From: DATHVR01 sp035461175
GTDB taxonomy: Bacteria; Actinomycetota; Acidimicrobiia; Spongiisociales; ZC4RG35
Direction of reading: 5' to 3'
NCBI GenBank assembly: GCA_035461175.1
Contig: DATHVR010000030.1
Span: 1-64,000 of the forward strand
DNA length: 64,000 nucleotides
Both the position numbers and the translations under genes were made by a program. The notes beneath the pieces were generated by a model. That model did no database searches. It saw only the letters and a program-made list of their open reading frames with translations, and had not been told where the DNA came from. This document shows, piece after piece, positions 34,784-42,614 of the stretch (its first letter is position 1; the number at the start of each line of letters is the position of its first letter).

Positions 34784-35062
34784 ATGGCAGTCGCAATCGT
34801 TACTTATCTGGTGATCGGCCTCTTGGTCGGCATGCTGGTCCGCCTCGCCCGATCCGAGACCTCCAGCCTGGCCGGGGTGGCCGGAGTCGGTGGTGCCGGT
34901 GGTGTCATCGGCGGGGTGGCGGCCAACCTGCTGTTCTCGGACGAGATCCAACTCGACGTCTACGGGTGGGTGGGAGCGGCCATTCTCGCCATCATCGCGG
35001 TACTCGTGATCCGCACCCGTCCGACCACGACCACGACCACCGAGACGACCACCGTCGAGTGA
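34784..35062 (+). CDS. GlsB/YeaQ/YmgE-type small membrane protein
   Basis: 92 residues, three hydrophobic helices (AIVTYLVIGLLVGMLVRLAR, GVGGAGGVIGGVAANLLFS, GWVGAAILAIIAVLVI) with the glycine-rich signature of transglycosylase-associated/stress membrane proteins. It has an unusual Thr-rich tail (RPTTTTTTETTTVE), probably outside or flexible. AAGGAG is the ribosome-binding site. A strong terminator follows at 35103. Confidence 0.88.
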   Translation: MAVAIVTYLVIGLLVGMLVRLARSETSSLAGVAGVGGAGGVIGGVAANLLFSDEIQLDVYGWVGAAILAIIAVLVIRTRPTTTTTTETTTVE

Positions 35063-35102
35063 GATTCCATTCCGCCTTCCCGGGCGGAACTGGTTGAATT
35101 GA

Positions 35103-35131
35103 GGGCCCCGTCGGAACCCGACGGGGCCCTT
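35103..35131 (+). terminator. intrinsic terminator-like hairpin
   Basis: GGGCCCCGTCGG, loop AAC, then CCGACGGGGCCC: a perfect 12-bp stem followed by only two T's. It lies 40 bp after the GlsB-like stop and before the L,D-transpeptidase gene. The stem strength suggests a terminator despite the short U-tract, which is common in high-GC actinobacteria. Confidence 0.75.
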
Positions 35132-35168
35132 CCACGTCTCTTTCATTCGCGTCGATCGAGGTGACCAC

Positions 35169-36167
35169 ATGCTGACTCGTGTCCTTGCCGTGCTCGTTGT
35201 CGCCATCCTGGCGGCTGGGTGCGGAGACGACGGCGCCGGCTCTTCGTCATCCCTGCCTTCCGCCACCGGTCCCACGCCGACGGTGGGAACGCCCCCGACT
35301 ATGGGGACGCCTTCATCCCCGACAACCTCCTCTGCGGCGCCTCCCTCGACTGTGGCTTCGACCACCGCCCCCGCCGACCTGCAGGGGGCGGCCCAGGCCG
35401 CGTTCGAGGAGTGGGTGGGGATGCTGGCGGCCGGCGACCACCAGGGTGCCTGGGAGGCGATGGCCCCCACCTCGCGGGCGGCGGTGGGCGAGAATCTCTT
35501 CTTCGACAGCATGGTGTACGAGATGGCGGAGGGCTGGGGTTCGTGGTCGACGGGCGAAGACACCACCTACCGACTCGAGACCGACGAGAACGGTCGCGTC
35601 CTGCTCTGGGTGAGCGGCACCATCAGCCCCGAGGGGATGACCGAGACCAGGGAGGTGGCGGTTCCCGTGGTCGAGACCGACTCCGGGCTGCTGGTGTCCC
35701 CGTTCGAGGAGTTCGGCAACGTGGCCGAGGCGGTAGACGAGGAGATCTCCGGGAGTGCCGCCCCCGCCGTGCCCGCCGACTCGGGGGAGGGTCGCCGGGT
35801 GGTGTACTCCAACTCCGACCAGCGGGTGTGGCTCATGGCCGAGGACGGCTCGGTGGTGGACTCGTACCTCGTCTCGGGCAAGGCGGGCGTGCCCGCCCCC
35901 GGCACCTACGAGGTCTACTCCCGCTCCGAGGTCGCCTACGCCGGCCACGACGACATCACCATGCGCTACATGGTCCGCTTCGCCCACGGCGAGAACCTCC
36001 CGATCGGTTTCCATTCCATCCCTAACGACGGCAACGGCGCCCCCCTGCAGTCCGAGGAGCAGCTGGGCGAGTACCACAGCGCCGGCTGTGTCCGCCAGAG
36101 CCTGGGCCACGCCGCTTTCCTCTACGACTGGGCGGTGGAAGGAACCACGGTCGTGGTGCTCGCATGA
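35169..36167 (+). CDS. L,D-transpeptidase lipoprotein (YkuD)
   Basis: 332 residues. Lipoprotein signal MLTRVLAVLVVAILAAGC (lipobox, Cys18), Ser/Thr/Pro linker to ~residue 70, a middle NTF2-like or MecA-N-like domain (FEEWVGMLAAGDHQGAWEAM, ~75-190), then the YkuD catalytic domain from ~210 (VVYSNSDQRVWLMAEDGSVV, GVPAPGTYEVYSRS). The active site is GEYHSAGCVRQSLGHA: H-S-x-G-C-V-R with the nucleophilic Cys. It would make 3-3 peptidoglycan cross-links at the outer face. GAGGTG precedes the ATG. Confidence 0.92.
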   Translation: MLTRVLAVLVVAILAAGCGDDGAGSSSSLPSATGPTPTVGTPPTMGTPSSPTTSSAAPPSTVASTTAPADLQGAAQAAFEEWVGMLAAGDHQGAWEAMAPTSRAAVGENLFFDSMVYEMAEGWGSWSTGEDTTYRLETDENGRVLLWVSGTISPEGMTETREVAVPVVETDSGLLVSPFEEFGNVAEAVDEEISGSAAPAVPADSGEGRRVVYSNSDQRVWLMAEDGSVVDSYLVSGKAGVPAPGTYEVYSRSEVAYAGHDDITMRYMVRFAHGENLPIGFHSIPNDGNGAPLQSEEQLGEYHSAGCVRQSLGHAAFLYDWAVEGTTVVVLA

Positions 36168-36175
36168 CCACCAAG

Positions 36176-36286
36176 GTGCAGATACGCCCCGTCATGGGGG
36201 GCAATTGCACGTTGGATTGGAGACGGACCCGGTGTTGCTGACCGACGTGCAGATACGGCCCGTCACGGTGGGTAACTGCCCGTCGG
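36176..36286. repeat. 40-bp imperfect direct repeat upstream of the fusion gene
   Basis: Two copies, 36176-36215 and 36247-36286, both beginning GTGCAGATACG and ending CGTYGG, match at 33 of 40 positions, 71 bp apart. Copy 1 can fold (GTGCA...TGCAC ends; GCCCC and GGGGC inside). The pair fills the 150 bp between the L,D-transpeptidase stop and the start of the TIM-barrel/PrimPol gene. May be regulatory or a duplicated REP-like unit. Confidence 0.6.
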
Positions 36287-36316
36287 TTTCGCCGGCGAGG
36301 TACGTACTCTTCCGGC

Positions 36317-38113
36317 ATGATCACGGTTGGGATCTCCCAGCTTCCTCCCGACGGCGTCTCCGACGCCGGTTTTCTCGACGATTTGGTCGAACAGGGGTTC
36401 AACGCCCTGGAGCTTCCCTTCGTCACCGACTTTCCCTGGAAGGAGAAGCGGTGCGCCGAGTTCGGGAAGGTGGCGGCCGAACGCGGGATCCGGCTGTCCG
36501 TTCACGCCCCCTATTTCGCCACCCTGACACCCGAGGATGCCGAGCGTGGAGCCCAGTGCCTGGCGGCGCTGGAGCACACGATGAAGCTGGGGATGGCACT
36601 GGGGGCCCCGATCATCGTCGCCCACGGCGGCTCTACCCACGGTGAACCGGCCGAGGTGCTTTTAGACCGGATCTCGGAGCGGCTGGAACGGGTGGCCCCC
36701 AAGGTCGAGAATCTGGGGGTGGGATTGGGGCTGGAGACGGCGGGAAAGGAAGGGGCGTGGGGGACCCTGGGCGACATCGCCCTCGCCGCCGCCCGGTTTT
36801 CGTTCGTGCGTCCCGTGGTGGACTGGGCCCACCTCCATGCCGCCACCGGGGGCGGCCTCACCTCCCGGGAGGCTTTCGCCCAAGTCTTCGCCTTTTTGGG
36901 GTCGGAATTCCCGGGCTGGATAATCGACCCGCTCCACTGCCACTTCACCGACAATCTGGTCGGCCCCAAGGGAGAGGTGAAGCACCTCCCCTACGGGGAC
37001 GGGACCCTGCGGGTGGGGCCGCTCGTGGAGGCGGCCCAGGAGGCGGGAACCAGCCTCAATCTGGTGTCGGAAGCGCGCGAGAGGGAGAGTCACCAGGAGA
37101 TCCTGGCCGAGATCCGTGCCACCGAGCAGAAGCGGGAGACGGCCGACACCTCCCGGCCGCTGGGATCGGGTCGGGTGGATTTCCCTGCTCCGATCCGGGC
37201 CGAGCGGGAAGCCGATCGCTACCGGCCCCGCACCGCCTCGCCGCTCACCCTCTCCAACCTCGATAAGCCGTTCTTCCCCGAGGGTTACACCAAGGGCGAC
37301 CTGATCCAGTACTACGCCTCAGTAGCCGACGTGCTCCTTCCCCACCTCGCCGGTCGCCCGCTCTCCATGTCCCGCTACCCCGACGGGATCGGCGGCCCCC
37401 AGTTCTATGAGAAGCGGGCTCCCGGCCACCAACCCGACTGGATGCCCACCACTCCGGTTCCCTCCGACTCCCAGGGGGGTCAGATCGAGTTCATGCTGGC
37501 CGATCGGCGTGAGGCGCTGATGTGGTTCGCCAACATGGGCTGTGTCGAGGTCCATCCCTTCCATTCCCGGGCGGGGTCGCTCGAGACCCCCGACTACGCC
37601 ATCTTCGACCTCGACCCCGCCGAGGGCGCCGAATGGGAGCAGGTGGTGGCGGGTGCTCACCTTATCCATGTGGCGCTGGGTCAACTGGGGATGGTCGGGG
37701 TGCCGAAGCTGTCCGGAAGCAGGGGAATCCACGTCTACGTGCCGATCGAGGCCCGCTTCGGCTACGAGCGGGTGCGGCGGTTCGTGGGCGAGGTGGGCCG
37801 CTACCTGGTGGCGGCCAATCCCGACGACCTGACGATGAAATGGGACAAGCCGAAGCGGCGGGGGAAGGTGTTCATCGACCACAACCGCAACGCCTCGGGC
37901 CAGACGATCGCCTCCGTGTACTCGGTGCGTCCCCGACCCGGTGCACCGGTGTCAGTCCCGATGCGCTGGGACGAGGTGGCGGCCATGCGCAACGGCGACA
38001 TCACCATCGCCAACCTGTGGGAGCGCCTCCAGCGCCATGGAGACCTCTTCGCCCCGATCCTGGGTCCCAGGCACCCCCTGGAGCCCGCCGAGGAGGCGCT
38101 GGGTCTGTCATGA
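36317..38113 (+). CDS. fusion: endonuclease IV-like TIM barrel + LigD-type PrimPol
   Basis: 598 residues. Residues 1-265 form an AP-endonuclease-2/Nfo-like TIM barrel with candidate Zn ligands in order: H63 (SVHAPYF), H103 (IVAHGGST), E140 (GLETAG), D169 and H172 (VVDWAHLHA), H207/H209 (DPLHCHF) and E252 (VSEARE). After a charged linker (265-305), residues 306-598 are a LigD/NHEJ polymerase domain: LSNLDKPFFPEGYTKGDLIQ, catalytic D431-x-D433 (IFDLDP), KLSGSRGIHVYVPI (464-477) and D521 (VFIDHNRN). No ligase or 3'-phosphoesterase domain and no Ku gene in the window. TACTCT 6 nt upstream suggests a leaderless start. The architecture implies abasic-site or flap processing coupled to gap filling. 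Confidence 0.88.
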   Translation: MITVGISQLPPDGVSDAGFLDDLVEQGFNALELPFVTDFPWKEKRCAEFGKVAAERGIRLSVHAPYFATLTPEDAERGAQCLAALEHTMKLGMALGAPIIVAHGGSTHGEPAEVLLDRISERLERVAPKVENLGVGLGLETAGKEGAWGTLGDIALAAARFSFVRPVVDWAHLHAATGGGLTSREAFAQVFAFLGSEFPGWIIDPLHCHFTDNLVGPKGEVKHLPYGDGTLRVGPLVEAAQEAGTSLNLVSEARERESHQEILAEIRATEQKRETADTSRPLGSGRVDFPAPIRAEREADRYRPRTASPLTLSNLDKPFFPEGYTKGDLIQYYASVADVLLPHLAGRPLSMSRYPDGIGGPQFYEKRAPGHQPDWMPTTPVPSDSQGGQIEFMLADRREALMWFANMGCVEVHPFHSRAGSLETPDYAIFDLDPAEGAEWEQVVAGAHLIHVALGQLGMVGVPKLSGSRGIHVYVPIEARFGYERVRRFVGEVGRYLVAANPDDLTMKWDKPKRRGKVFIDHNRNASGQTIASVYSVRPRPGAPVSVPMRWDEVAAMRNGDITIANLWERLQRHGDLFAPILGPRHPLEPAEEALGLS

Positions 38114-38775
38114 GAGGAACGATCGGAGCCGAGCTTCGTCACGTGTTGAGCCGGGCCTCGTTGCTCGACGCCGTGTTCGGCCCTCTGGCATTCGCCGTCG
38201 CCAATGCCCTCGCCGGAACGGGGACGGCGGTGGCGGTAGGGCTGGGCACGGCGCTGGCGGTGGTGCTGTGGCGCCTGATCAGAGGCGGTTCGCTCACCTA
38301 TGCGATCGGCGGTGTCGGCGGGACGGTGATTGCCTCGCTGCTGGTGGGCGTAACCGGCCGGGCCGAGGACTATTTCCTACCCGGGATCCTCTCCGGTGCC
38401 GCCATGGCGGCCGTACTGATCATCAGCCTGATGGTCCGCTACCCGCTCGTGGCCGTCGCCTCCTCGGTGACCCGACAGTGGCCGCTCGGCTGGTATCTCC
38501 ATCCCCGGATCCGGCCCGCCTATATGGCCGCCACCTGGATCTGGGCCGGGTTCTTCGGTCTCCGTGCCCTCGGTCAGTACCTCCTGTACCGGGAGGGGTC
38601 GGTCGAGGTCCTGGCCACGGTTCGAGTGGTGACGGGTTGGCCGGCGCTCATAGGCCTTCTCGTGATCACCTACCTGGTGGGGCGATGGCGGTTGGAGTCG
38701 CTTGCCGGCCCGTCGGTGGAGGAGTGGGAGGCCGACCAGCCCCCGCCGTGGCAGGGTCAGGAGCACGGCTTCTGA
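38110..38775 (+). CDS. DUF3159 membrane protein
   Basis: 221 residues, six helices: LLDAVFGPLAFAVANALAGT, TAVAVGLGTALAVVLWRLI, YAIGGVGGTVIASLLVGVTG, GILSGAAMAAVLIISLMVRY, YMAATWIWAGFFGLRALGQY, GWPALIGLLVITYLVG. RYPLVAVAS and the W-x-G-x-F-x-x-R-x-x-x-Q helix are typical of actinobacterial DUF3159. ATG overlaps the stop of the PrimPol fusion (ATGA), so both are co-translated, a notable pairing of a DNA-repair-like protein with a membrane protein. Confidence 0.87.
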   Translation: MRGTIGAELRHVLSRASLLDAVFGPLAFAVANALAGTGTAVAVGLGTALAVVLWRLIRGGSLTYAIGGVGGTVIASLLVGVTGRAEDYFLPGILSGAAMAAVLIISLMVRYPLVAVASSVTRQWPLGWYLHPRIRPAYMAATWIWAGFFGLRALGQYLLYREGSVEVLATVRVVTGWPALIGLLVITYLVGRWRLESLAGPSVEEWEADQPPPWQGQEHGF

Positions 38776-38830
38776 GGTAGCGTCTCCCTCAGCTTGTTTT
38801 CTCGAGCGAAGGAGCGGGTAACAGTCCCTG

Positions 38831-39769
38831 ATGCCGCCGGAAACGCACAACGTCGCGGTCTTTGCCCCCAGCCTGCTCATCACCGTCACGGTCGAGTCGG
38901 GCGGAGATGACTACGACGAGATCCACTTCCACATGGGTGGCCAGGGCTACTGGGTCGCTCGGGGGATCAGGGAACTGGGGGAGAGGCCGATCCTCACTGC
39001 TCCCGTCGGAGGGGAGCCTGGTCAGGTGATTCGGGGCCTGGTGGCATCGACCGGTCTCGACTTCTCGCCGGTCCAGATCGCCGGTCCCTCCCCCGGATAC
39101 GTCCACGACCGCCGCCATGGTGAGAGAAGGGTCCTCGCCACGTCCCGTTCGCCGGATCTCGACCGGCACGAAACCGACGACCTCTATGCCCGGACCCTCC
39201 AGCACTCGGTGACCGCCGGCGTCTGTGTCATCACCGGCCGGCGGGATGAAGACCGTCTCTCCGTGGACCTGTACCGCCGGCTGGGAACCGACTGTGCCGC
39301 CGCCGGCGTCACCTCGGTCGGCGATTTCCACGGTGACGAGCTGACGGCCTTCCTGGAGGGAGGACCGCTCGGCCTGCTCAAGGTGAGCGATGAGGATCTG
39401 GCCCGCGACGGATTGTTGGGTGAGGGCGCGCCGGATGCTGAGGTTTGGGAGGCCATCGACCACCTGTGCGACTCCGGTGCCCGGACCGTCGTCGTCTCCC
39501 GGGGCCGCGACGGCGCCCTGGGGCGATTCGGAGTCAGGCGGGTGAAGGCGGTTCCCCCGGCCTTCGAGGTGGTCGACCCGGCGGGTTCGGGCGACTCCAT
39601 GACGGCCGCCCTCGCCGTCGCCACCGTGCGCGGGCTCGACCCCGAGGACACGCTGCGTCTGGCCTGCGCCGCCGGGGCGGCCAATGTCACCCGGCACGGT
39701 CTGGGCAGCGCCCCGGTCGACCTCGTCGCCCGGGTGGTCCCACTGATCGAGATCCAAGGAGAGGAGTGA
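38831..39769 (+). CDS. PfkB-family carbohydrate/nucleoside kinase
   Basis: 312 residues of the ribokinase fold: HFHMGGQGYWVARGIRELGE is the substrate-binding G-G-x-G helix (Q and Y-W replace the usual K-x-A-N), and GARTVVVSRGRDGALGRFG precedes the active site DPAGSGDSMTAALAVATVRG. The catalytic Asp sits in G-S-G-D (usually G-A-G-D). Substrate not predictable; the altered sugar-binding helix argues against a standard ribokinase. TAACAG (38819-38824) lies just upstream of ATG. The SurE gene follows 6 bp after the stop. Confidence 0.87.
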   Translation: MPPETHNVAVFAPSLLITVTVESGGDDYDEIHFHMGGQGYWVARGIRELGERPILTAPVGGEPGQVIRGLVASTGLDFSPVQIAGPSPGYVHDRRHGERRVLATSRSPDLDRHETDDLYARTLQHSVTAGVCVITGRRDEDRLSVDLYRRLGTDCAAAGVTSVGDFHGDELTAFLEGGPLGLLKVSDEDLARDGLLGEGAPDAEVWEAIDHLCDSGARTVVVSRGRDGALGRFGVRRVKAVPPAFEVVDPAGSGDSMTAALAVATVRGLDPEDTLRLACAAGAANVTRHGLGSAPVDLVARVVPLIEIQGEE

Positions 39770-39775
39770 GTCGAG

Positions 39776-40597
39776 ATGGAAGCCGAACGGTTGGAGGTCG
39801 ACACCAGGGCACGACCCCGCCACACCCCTCGCCGGGTGTTGCTCACCAACGACGACGGTATCGGATCGAAGGGCCTGTACGAGCTGGCCACGGCGCTGGC
39901 AGGCGACCACGAAGTGGTCGTGGTCGCCCCCCAGGACGAACGCAGCGGCTCCGGAACAGGTATCGGCTACTTCGATCCCGTCCAGGGCGTGGGGGTCACC
40001 TCCTCCTGGGTGGCGGGTAGCCCGGCGCACGCTATCGACGGTCCGCCGGGGCTGGCGGTCATGTCGGCGATGCTGGGGGCGTTCGGCGACCTTCCGGATG
40101 TGGTCGTTTCGGGGATCAATCCCGGGATCAACACCGGCCACTCCGTGCTGCACTCGGGGACGGTCGGCGCCGTCCTCACCGCCCGGACCTTCGGATGTGA
40201 CGGGGTGGCGGTCAGCCTGGCCTCCGGCGACAGTTGGCACTGGAAGACGGCGGCGGAGATCGCCCTCCCGGTGATCCGGTGGGTGCTGGAGCGCCCGGTA
40301 CCCCAGCCGACGACCATCAATCTGAATGTGCCGGGGATGGAGATGGACGACGTGCGGGGAGTTCGCTGGGCGGATCTCGACGTCTTCGGATACTTCCGGG
40401 TGGCGGCGACAGACGATCCCGGGGAGCGACTCCAGTTCGAGGTCGGGCCACCCGAAGCGGGTCTCGATCCGGCCTCCGACACCGCCCTCGTCTCGGGTGG
40501 CTACGCCACGGTCACTCCGCTGGCCACGGTCCAACCGGCAGCCTTTCCCGATTCCCCACCTCCCGGTTGCGAACGGTTTGAACGCAGGGGCGAATAG
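39776..40597 (+). CDS. surE: 5'-nucleotidase SurE
   Basis: 273 residues. RRVLLTNDDGIGSKGLYELA is the SurE metal site (N-D-D-G), VVVAPQDERSGSGTGIGYFD the substrate loop with conserved Ser, and VVVSGINPGINTGHSVLHSG followed by TVGAVLTA the N-x-G-x-N-x-G...S-G-T-V block. A ~18-residue N-terminal extension precedes the usual start. SurE hydrolyses nucleoside 5'/3'-monophosphates with a divalent metal. Co-directional with PfkB and sirtuin genes. Confidence 0.92.
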   Translation: MEAERLEVDTRARPRHTPRRVLLTNDDGIGSKGLYELATALAGDHEVVVVAPQDERSGSGTGIGYFDPVQGVGVTSSWVAGSPAHAIDGPPGLAVMSAMLGAFGDLPDVVVSGINPGINTGHSVLHSGTVGAVLTARTFGCDGVAVSLASGDSWHWKTAAEIALPVIRWVLERPVPQPTTINLNVPGMEMDDVRGVRWADLDVFGYFRVAATDDPGERLQFEVGPPEAGLDPASDTALVSGGYATVTPLATVQPAAFPDSPPPGCERFERRGE

Positions 40598-40609
40598 CCT
40601 CCAACGAGG

Positions 40610-41446
40610 ATGGAACGGCTGGTCGATCTCGTACGCGACGGCGGTGTGGCCGTGCTCACTGGCGCGGGCGTCTCCACCGATTCCGGCATCCCCGATTACC
40701 GGGGTGATCCGAACCGGGTTCGGCGTCCGCCCATCACCTACCGGGAGTTCGTCACGGACGTCCAGGGCCGGCGCCGCTACTGGGCTCGCAGCCACCTCGG
40801 TTGGAGGCGAATCACCGACGCCGTCCCCAACACCTCCCACCAAGCCGTCGCCAACCTCGAGGCCGCGGGATTGGTAGGTCCGGTGATCACCCAGAACGTG
40901 GACGGGCTTCACACCGCCGCCGGGTCACGGCGGGTGCTCGAACTCCACGGCTCGCTCCATCGCACCCTGTGCCTCGGATGCGGGGATCGTCGCTCCCGGC
41001 TGGAGCTGCACCACCGGCTCTCCGCCGCCAATCCCCGCTTCGATGAGGAGGAAGTCGAGTTCGCTCCGGACGGCGACGCCGTCATCTCCGACGGGCTCAC
41101 CACCCGCTTTCGGGTGGTCGACTGCCTGGGCTGTGGCGGGCTGCTCAAACCCGATGTGATCTTCTTCGGCGAGAACATCCCTCGCCCACGTGTGGAAGAG
41201 GCCTACCGCCTGGTCGCGGCCGCCACGTCATTGCTGGTGCTGGGTTCCTCCCTGACGGTCATGTCCGGCTACCGGTTTGTCCTCGCCGCTCACGCCGCTT
41301 CGATCCCGGTGGCGATCGTGAACCGGGGACCCACCCGGGGCGACCAGCTGGCCGATGTCCGTATCGAGGGAGGGCTCGCCCCGGTGATGGCGGCGCTGGC
41401 CCGAACCGTCGGAGGCCCGGCCGGGAGATACCCTCTCACGGGGTGA
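40610..41446 (+). CDS. Sir2-family NAD-dependent deacylase (sirtuin)
   Basis: 278 residues. VAVLTGAGVSTDSGIPDYRG is the NAD-binding G-A-G-x-S, PVITQNVDGLHTAAGSRRVL the T-Q-N-x-D-x-L-H block and ELHGSLHRTLCLGCG the catalytic His with the first Zn Cys pair; VVDCLGCGGLLKPDVIFFGE provides the second pair. VLGSSLTVMSGYRFV completes the Rossmann part. It looks like a class II (SIRT4-like) bacterial sirtuin. TAGCCT (40595-40600) 9 nt before ATG overlaps the surE stop. Confidence 0.92.
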   Translation: MERLVDLVRDGGVAVLTGAGVSTDSGIPDYRGDPNRVRRPPITYREFVTDVQGRRRYWARSHLGWRRITDAVPNTSHQAVANLEAAGLVGPVITQNVDGLHTAAGSRRVLELHGSLHRTLCLGCGDRRSRLELHHRLSAANPRFDEEEVEFAPDGDAVISDGLTTRFRVVDCLGCGGLLKPDVIFFGENIPRPRVEEAYRLVAAATSLLVLGSSLTVMSGYRFVLAAHAASIPVAIVNRGPTRGDQLADVRIEGGLAPVMAALARTVGGPAGRYPLTG

Positions 41447-41465
41447 GATACACAGGAGGAATCGC

Positions 41466-42485
41466 GTGCGCCTGGGGATGATCGGTCTGGGACGGATGGG
41501 GGCCAACATGTCCCGGCGGATCGCCGGCGACGGGCACGAGGTGGTCGGGTTCGACATCGACCCCGGTGTTCGGAGCGAACTCGAGGGCGAGGGAGTGATC
41601 GCGGCGGCATCTTCCCTGGAGGACCTGGTCGGGGCCCTGGATGCTCCCCGCAACATCTGGATGATGCTCCCGGCTGCCATCGTCGATCCGGTCATCGACG
41701 ATCTCGTGCCCATGCTCGAGCCGGGTGACTGTCTGATCGACGGCGGCAACAGCTATTACCGGGACGACATCGACCGGGCACAGCGAATCACGCCGACCGG
41801 AGTCCACTACCTCGACGTCGGGGTGTCGGGGGGTGTGTGGGGATTGGACCGCGGCTACTCGCTCATGATCGGAGGCGGCCCCGAGGCGGTGGCCCGTCTC
41901 GCCCCCGTTTTCCGTTCGCTTGCCCCCGGGGTGGGGGCCGCCCCCCGGACCCCCGGCCGGACGGGGGACCCGGCTCCCGAGGAGGAGGGCTGGCTCCACT
42001 GCGGGCCGTCCGGAGCGGGCCATTTCGTCAAGATGGTCCACAACGGGATCGAATACGGGATGATGGCCTCCTTCGCCGAGGGGTTCGCCATCCTCGAGCG
42101 GGCCGACGTGGGCGACGAGGATCGCCCGGCGGATGCCGAGACCTTCCCGCTGCGTGAGCCCGAGTACTACCGCTTCGACTTCGACCTCGACCGGATCGCC
42201 GAGGTGTGGCGCCGGGGGGCGGTGGTCGGTTCGTGGCTACTCGACCTGACCGCGGCTGCCCTCCACGCCGACTCCGACCTCGACGACTACGCCGGGCACG
42301 TGTCCGACTCGGGCGAGGGACGATGGACGCTCCAGGCCGCCATCGACGAGGGTGTTCCCGCCAACGTCATCGCCTCCGCCCTCCACCAGCGTTTCAGCTC
42401 CCGCGACCAGGGCGACTACGGCGACAAGCTCCTCTCGGCCATGCGCGAGCAATTCGGCGGCCACGAGGAAAGAGGTACTGAGTAG
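41466..42485 (+). CDS. gnd: 6-phosphogluconate dehydrogenase, decarboxylating (short type)
   Basis: 339 residues from GTG with CAGGAGGAA upstream. MRLGMIGLGRMGANMSRRIA is the NAD(P) Rossmann loop, LIDGGNSYYRDD and YLDVGVSGGVWGLDRGYSLM the substrate loops (V-S-G-G), and GHFVKMVHNGIEYGMMASFA the catalytic Lys-x-x-x-N-G-I-E-Y. Length matches the NAD-preferring short (GndA/YqeC-like) class rather than the ~470-residue form. It converts 6-phosphogluconate to ribulose-5-phosphate. An insertion (GAAPRTPGRTGDPAPEEEG) near residue 160 is unusual. Confidence 0.9.
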   Translation: MRLGMIGLGRMGANMSRRIAGDGHEVVGFDIDPGVRSELEGEGVIAAASSLEDLVGALDAPRNIWMMLPAAIVDPVIDDLVPMLEPGDCLIDGGNSYYRDDIDRAQRITPTGVHYLDVGVSGGVWGLDRGYSLMIGGGPEAVARLAPVFRSLAPGVGAAPRTPGRTGDPAPEEEGWLHCGPSGAGHFVKMVHNGIEYGMMASFAEGFAILERADVGDEDRPADAETFPLREPEYYRFDFDLDRIAEVWRRGAVVGSWLLDLTAAALHADSDLDDYAGHVSDSGEGRWTLQAAIDEGVPANVIASALHQRFSSRDQGDYGDKLLSAMREQFGGHEERGTE

Positions 42486-42517
42486 CGAGTGGTGAGTGGT
42501 GGGTCACCTCACCGTTT

Positions 42518-42559
42518 TCGCGACAGAATTGCGCGCCATAGCGCGCAATTCTGTCGCGA
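42518..42559. repeat. dispersed palindrome, family A copy 1
   Basis: Perfect 19-bp arms (TCGCGACAGAATTGCGCGC and its complement) around loop CATA. A near-identical element is at 58774-58821. It lies 32 bp after the gnd stop, between convergent genes. T's lie 5' and A's 3' of the stem in the better-preserved copy, the reverse of an intrinsic terminator. Confidence 0.8.
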
Positions 42560-42572
42560 GAATCCTTCTGGA

Positions 42573-42614
42573 CCTCCGTCCTCCGTCCTCCGACCTCTGA
42601 CCTCTGACCTGTCA
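42573..42614. repeat. 7-bp tandem repeat (six units)
   Basis: Units CCTCCGT, CCTCCGT, CCTCCGA, CCTCTGA, CCTCTGA, CCTGTCA run without gaps and end over the stop codon of the acyl-ACP desaturase gene (42612-42614). A similar GAGTGGT doublet lies at ~42486-42500. Looks like a heptanucleotide microsatellite in a convergent intergenic gap. Confidence 0.6.

Noticed and set aside
36317..38113. A classical bacterial NHEJ (Ku-LigD) operon
   Set aside because: No Ku gene, ligase domain or phosphoesterase domain is present in or next to the gene.
42518..42559. Palindrome A as a simple bidirectional terminator
   Set aside because: No T-run 3' of the stem on either strand, and a near-identical sequence recurs 16 kb away; a dispersed repeat explains it better, though a termination role is not excluded.
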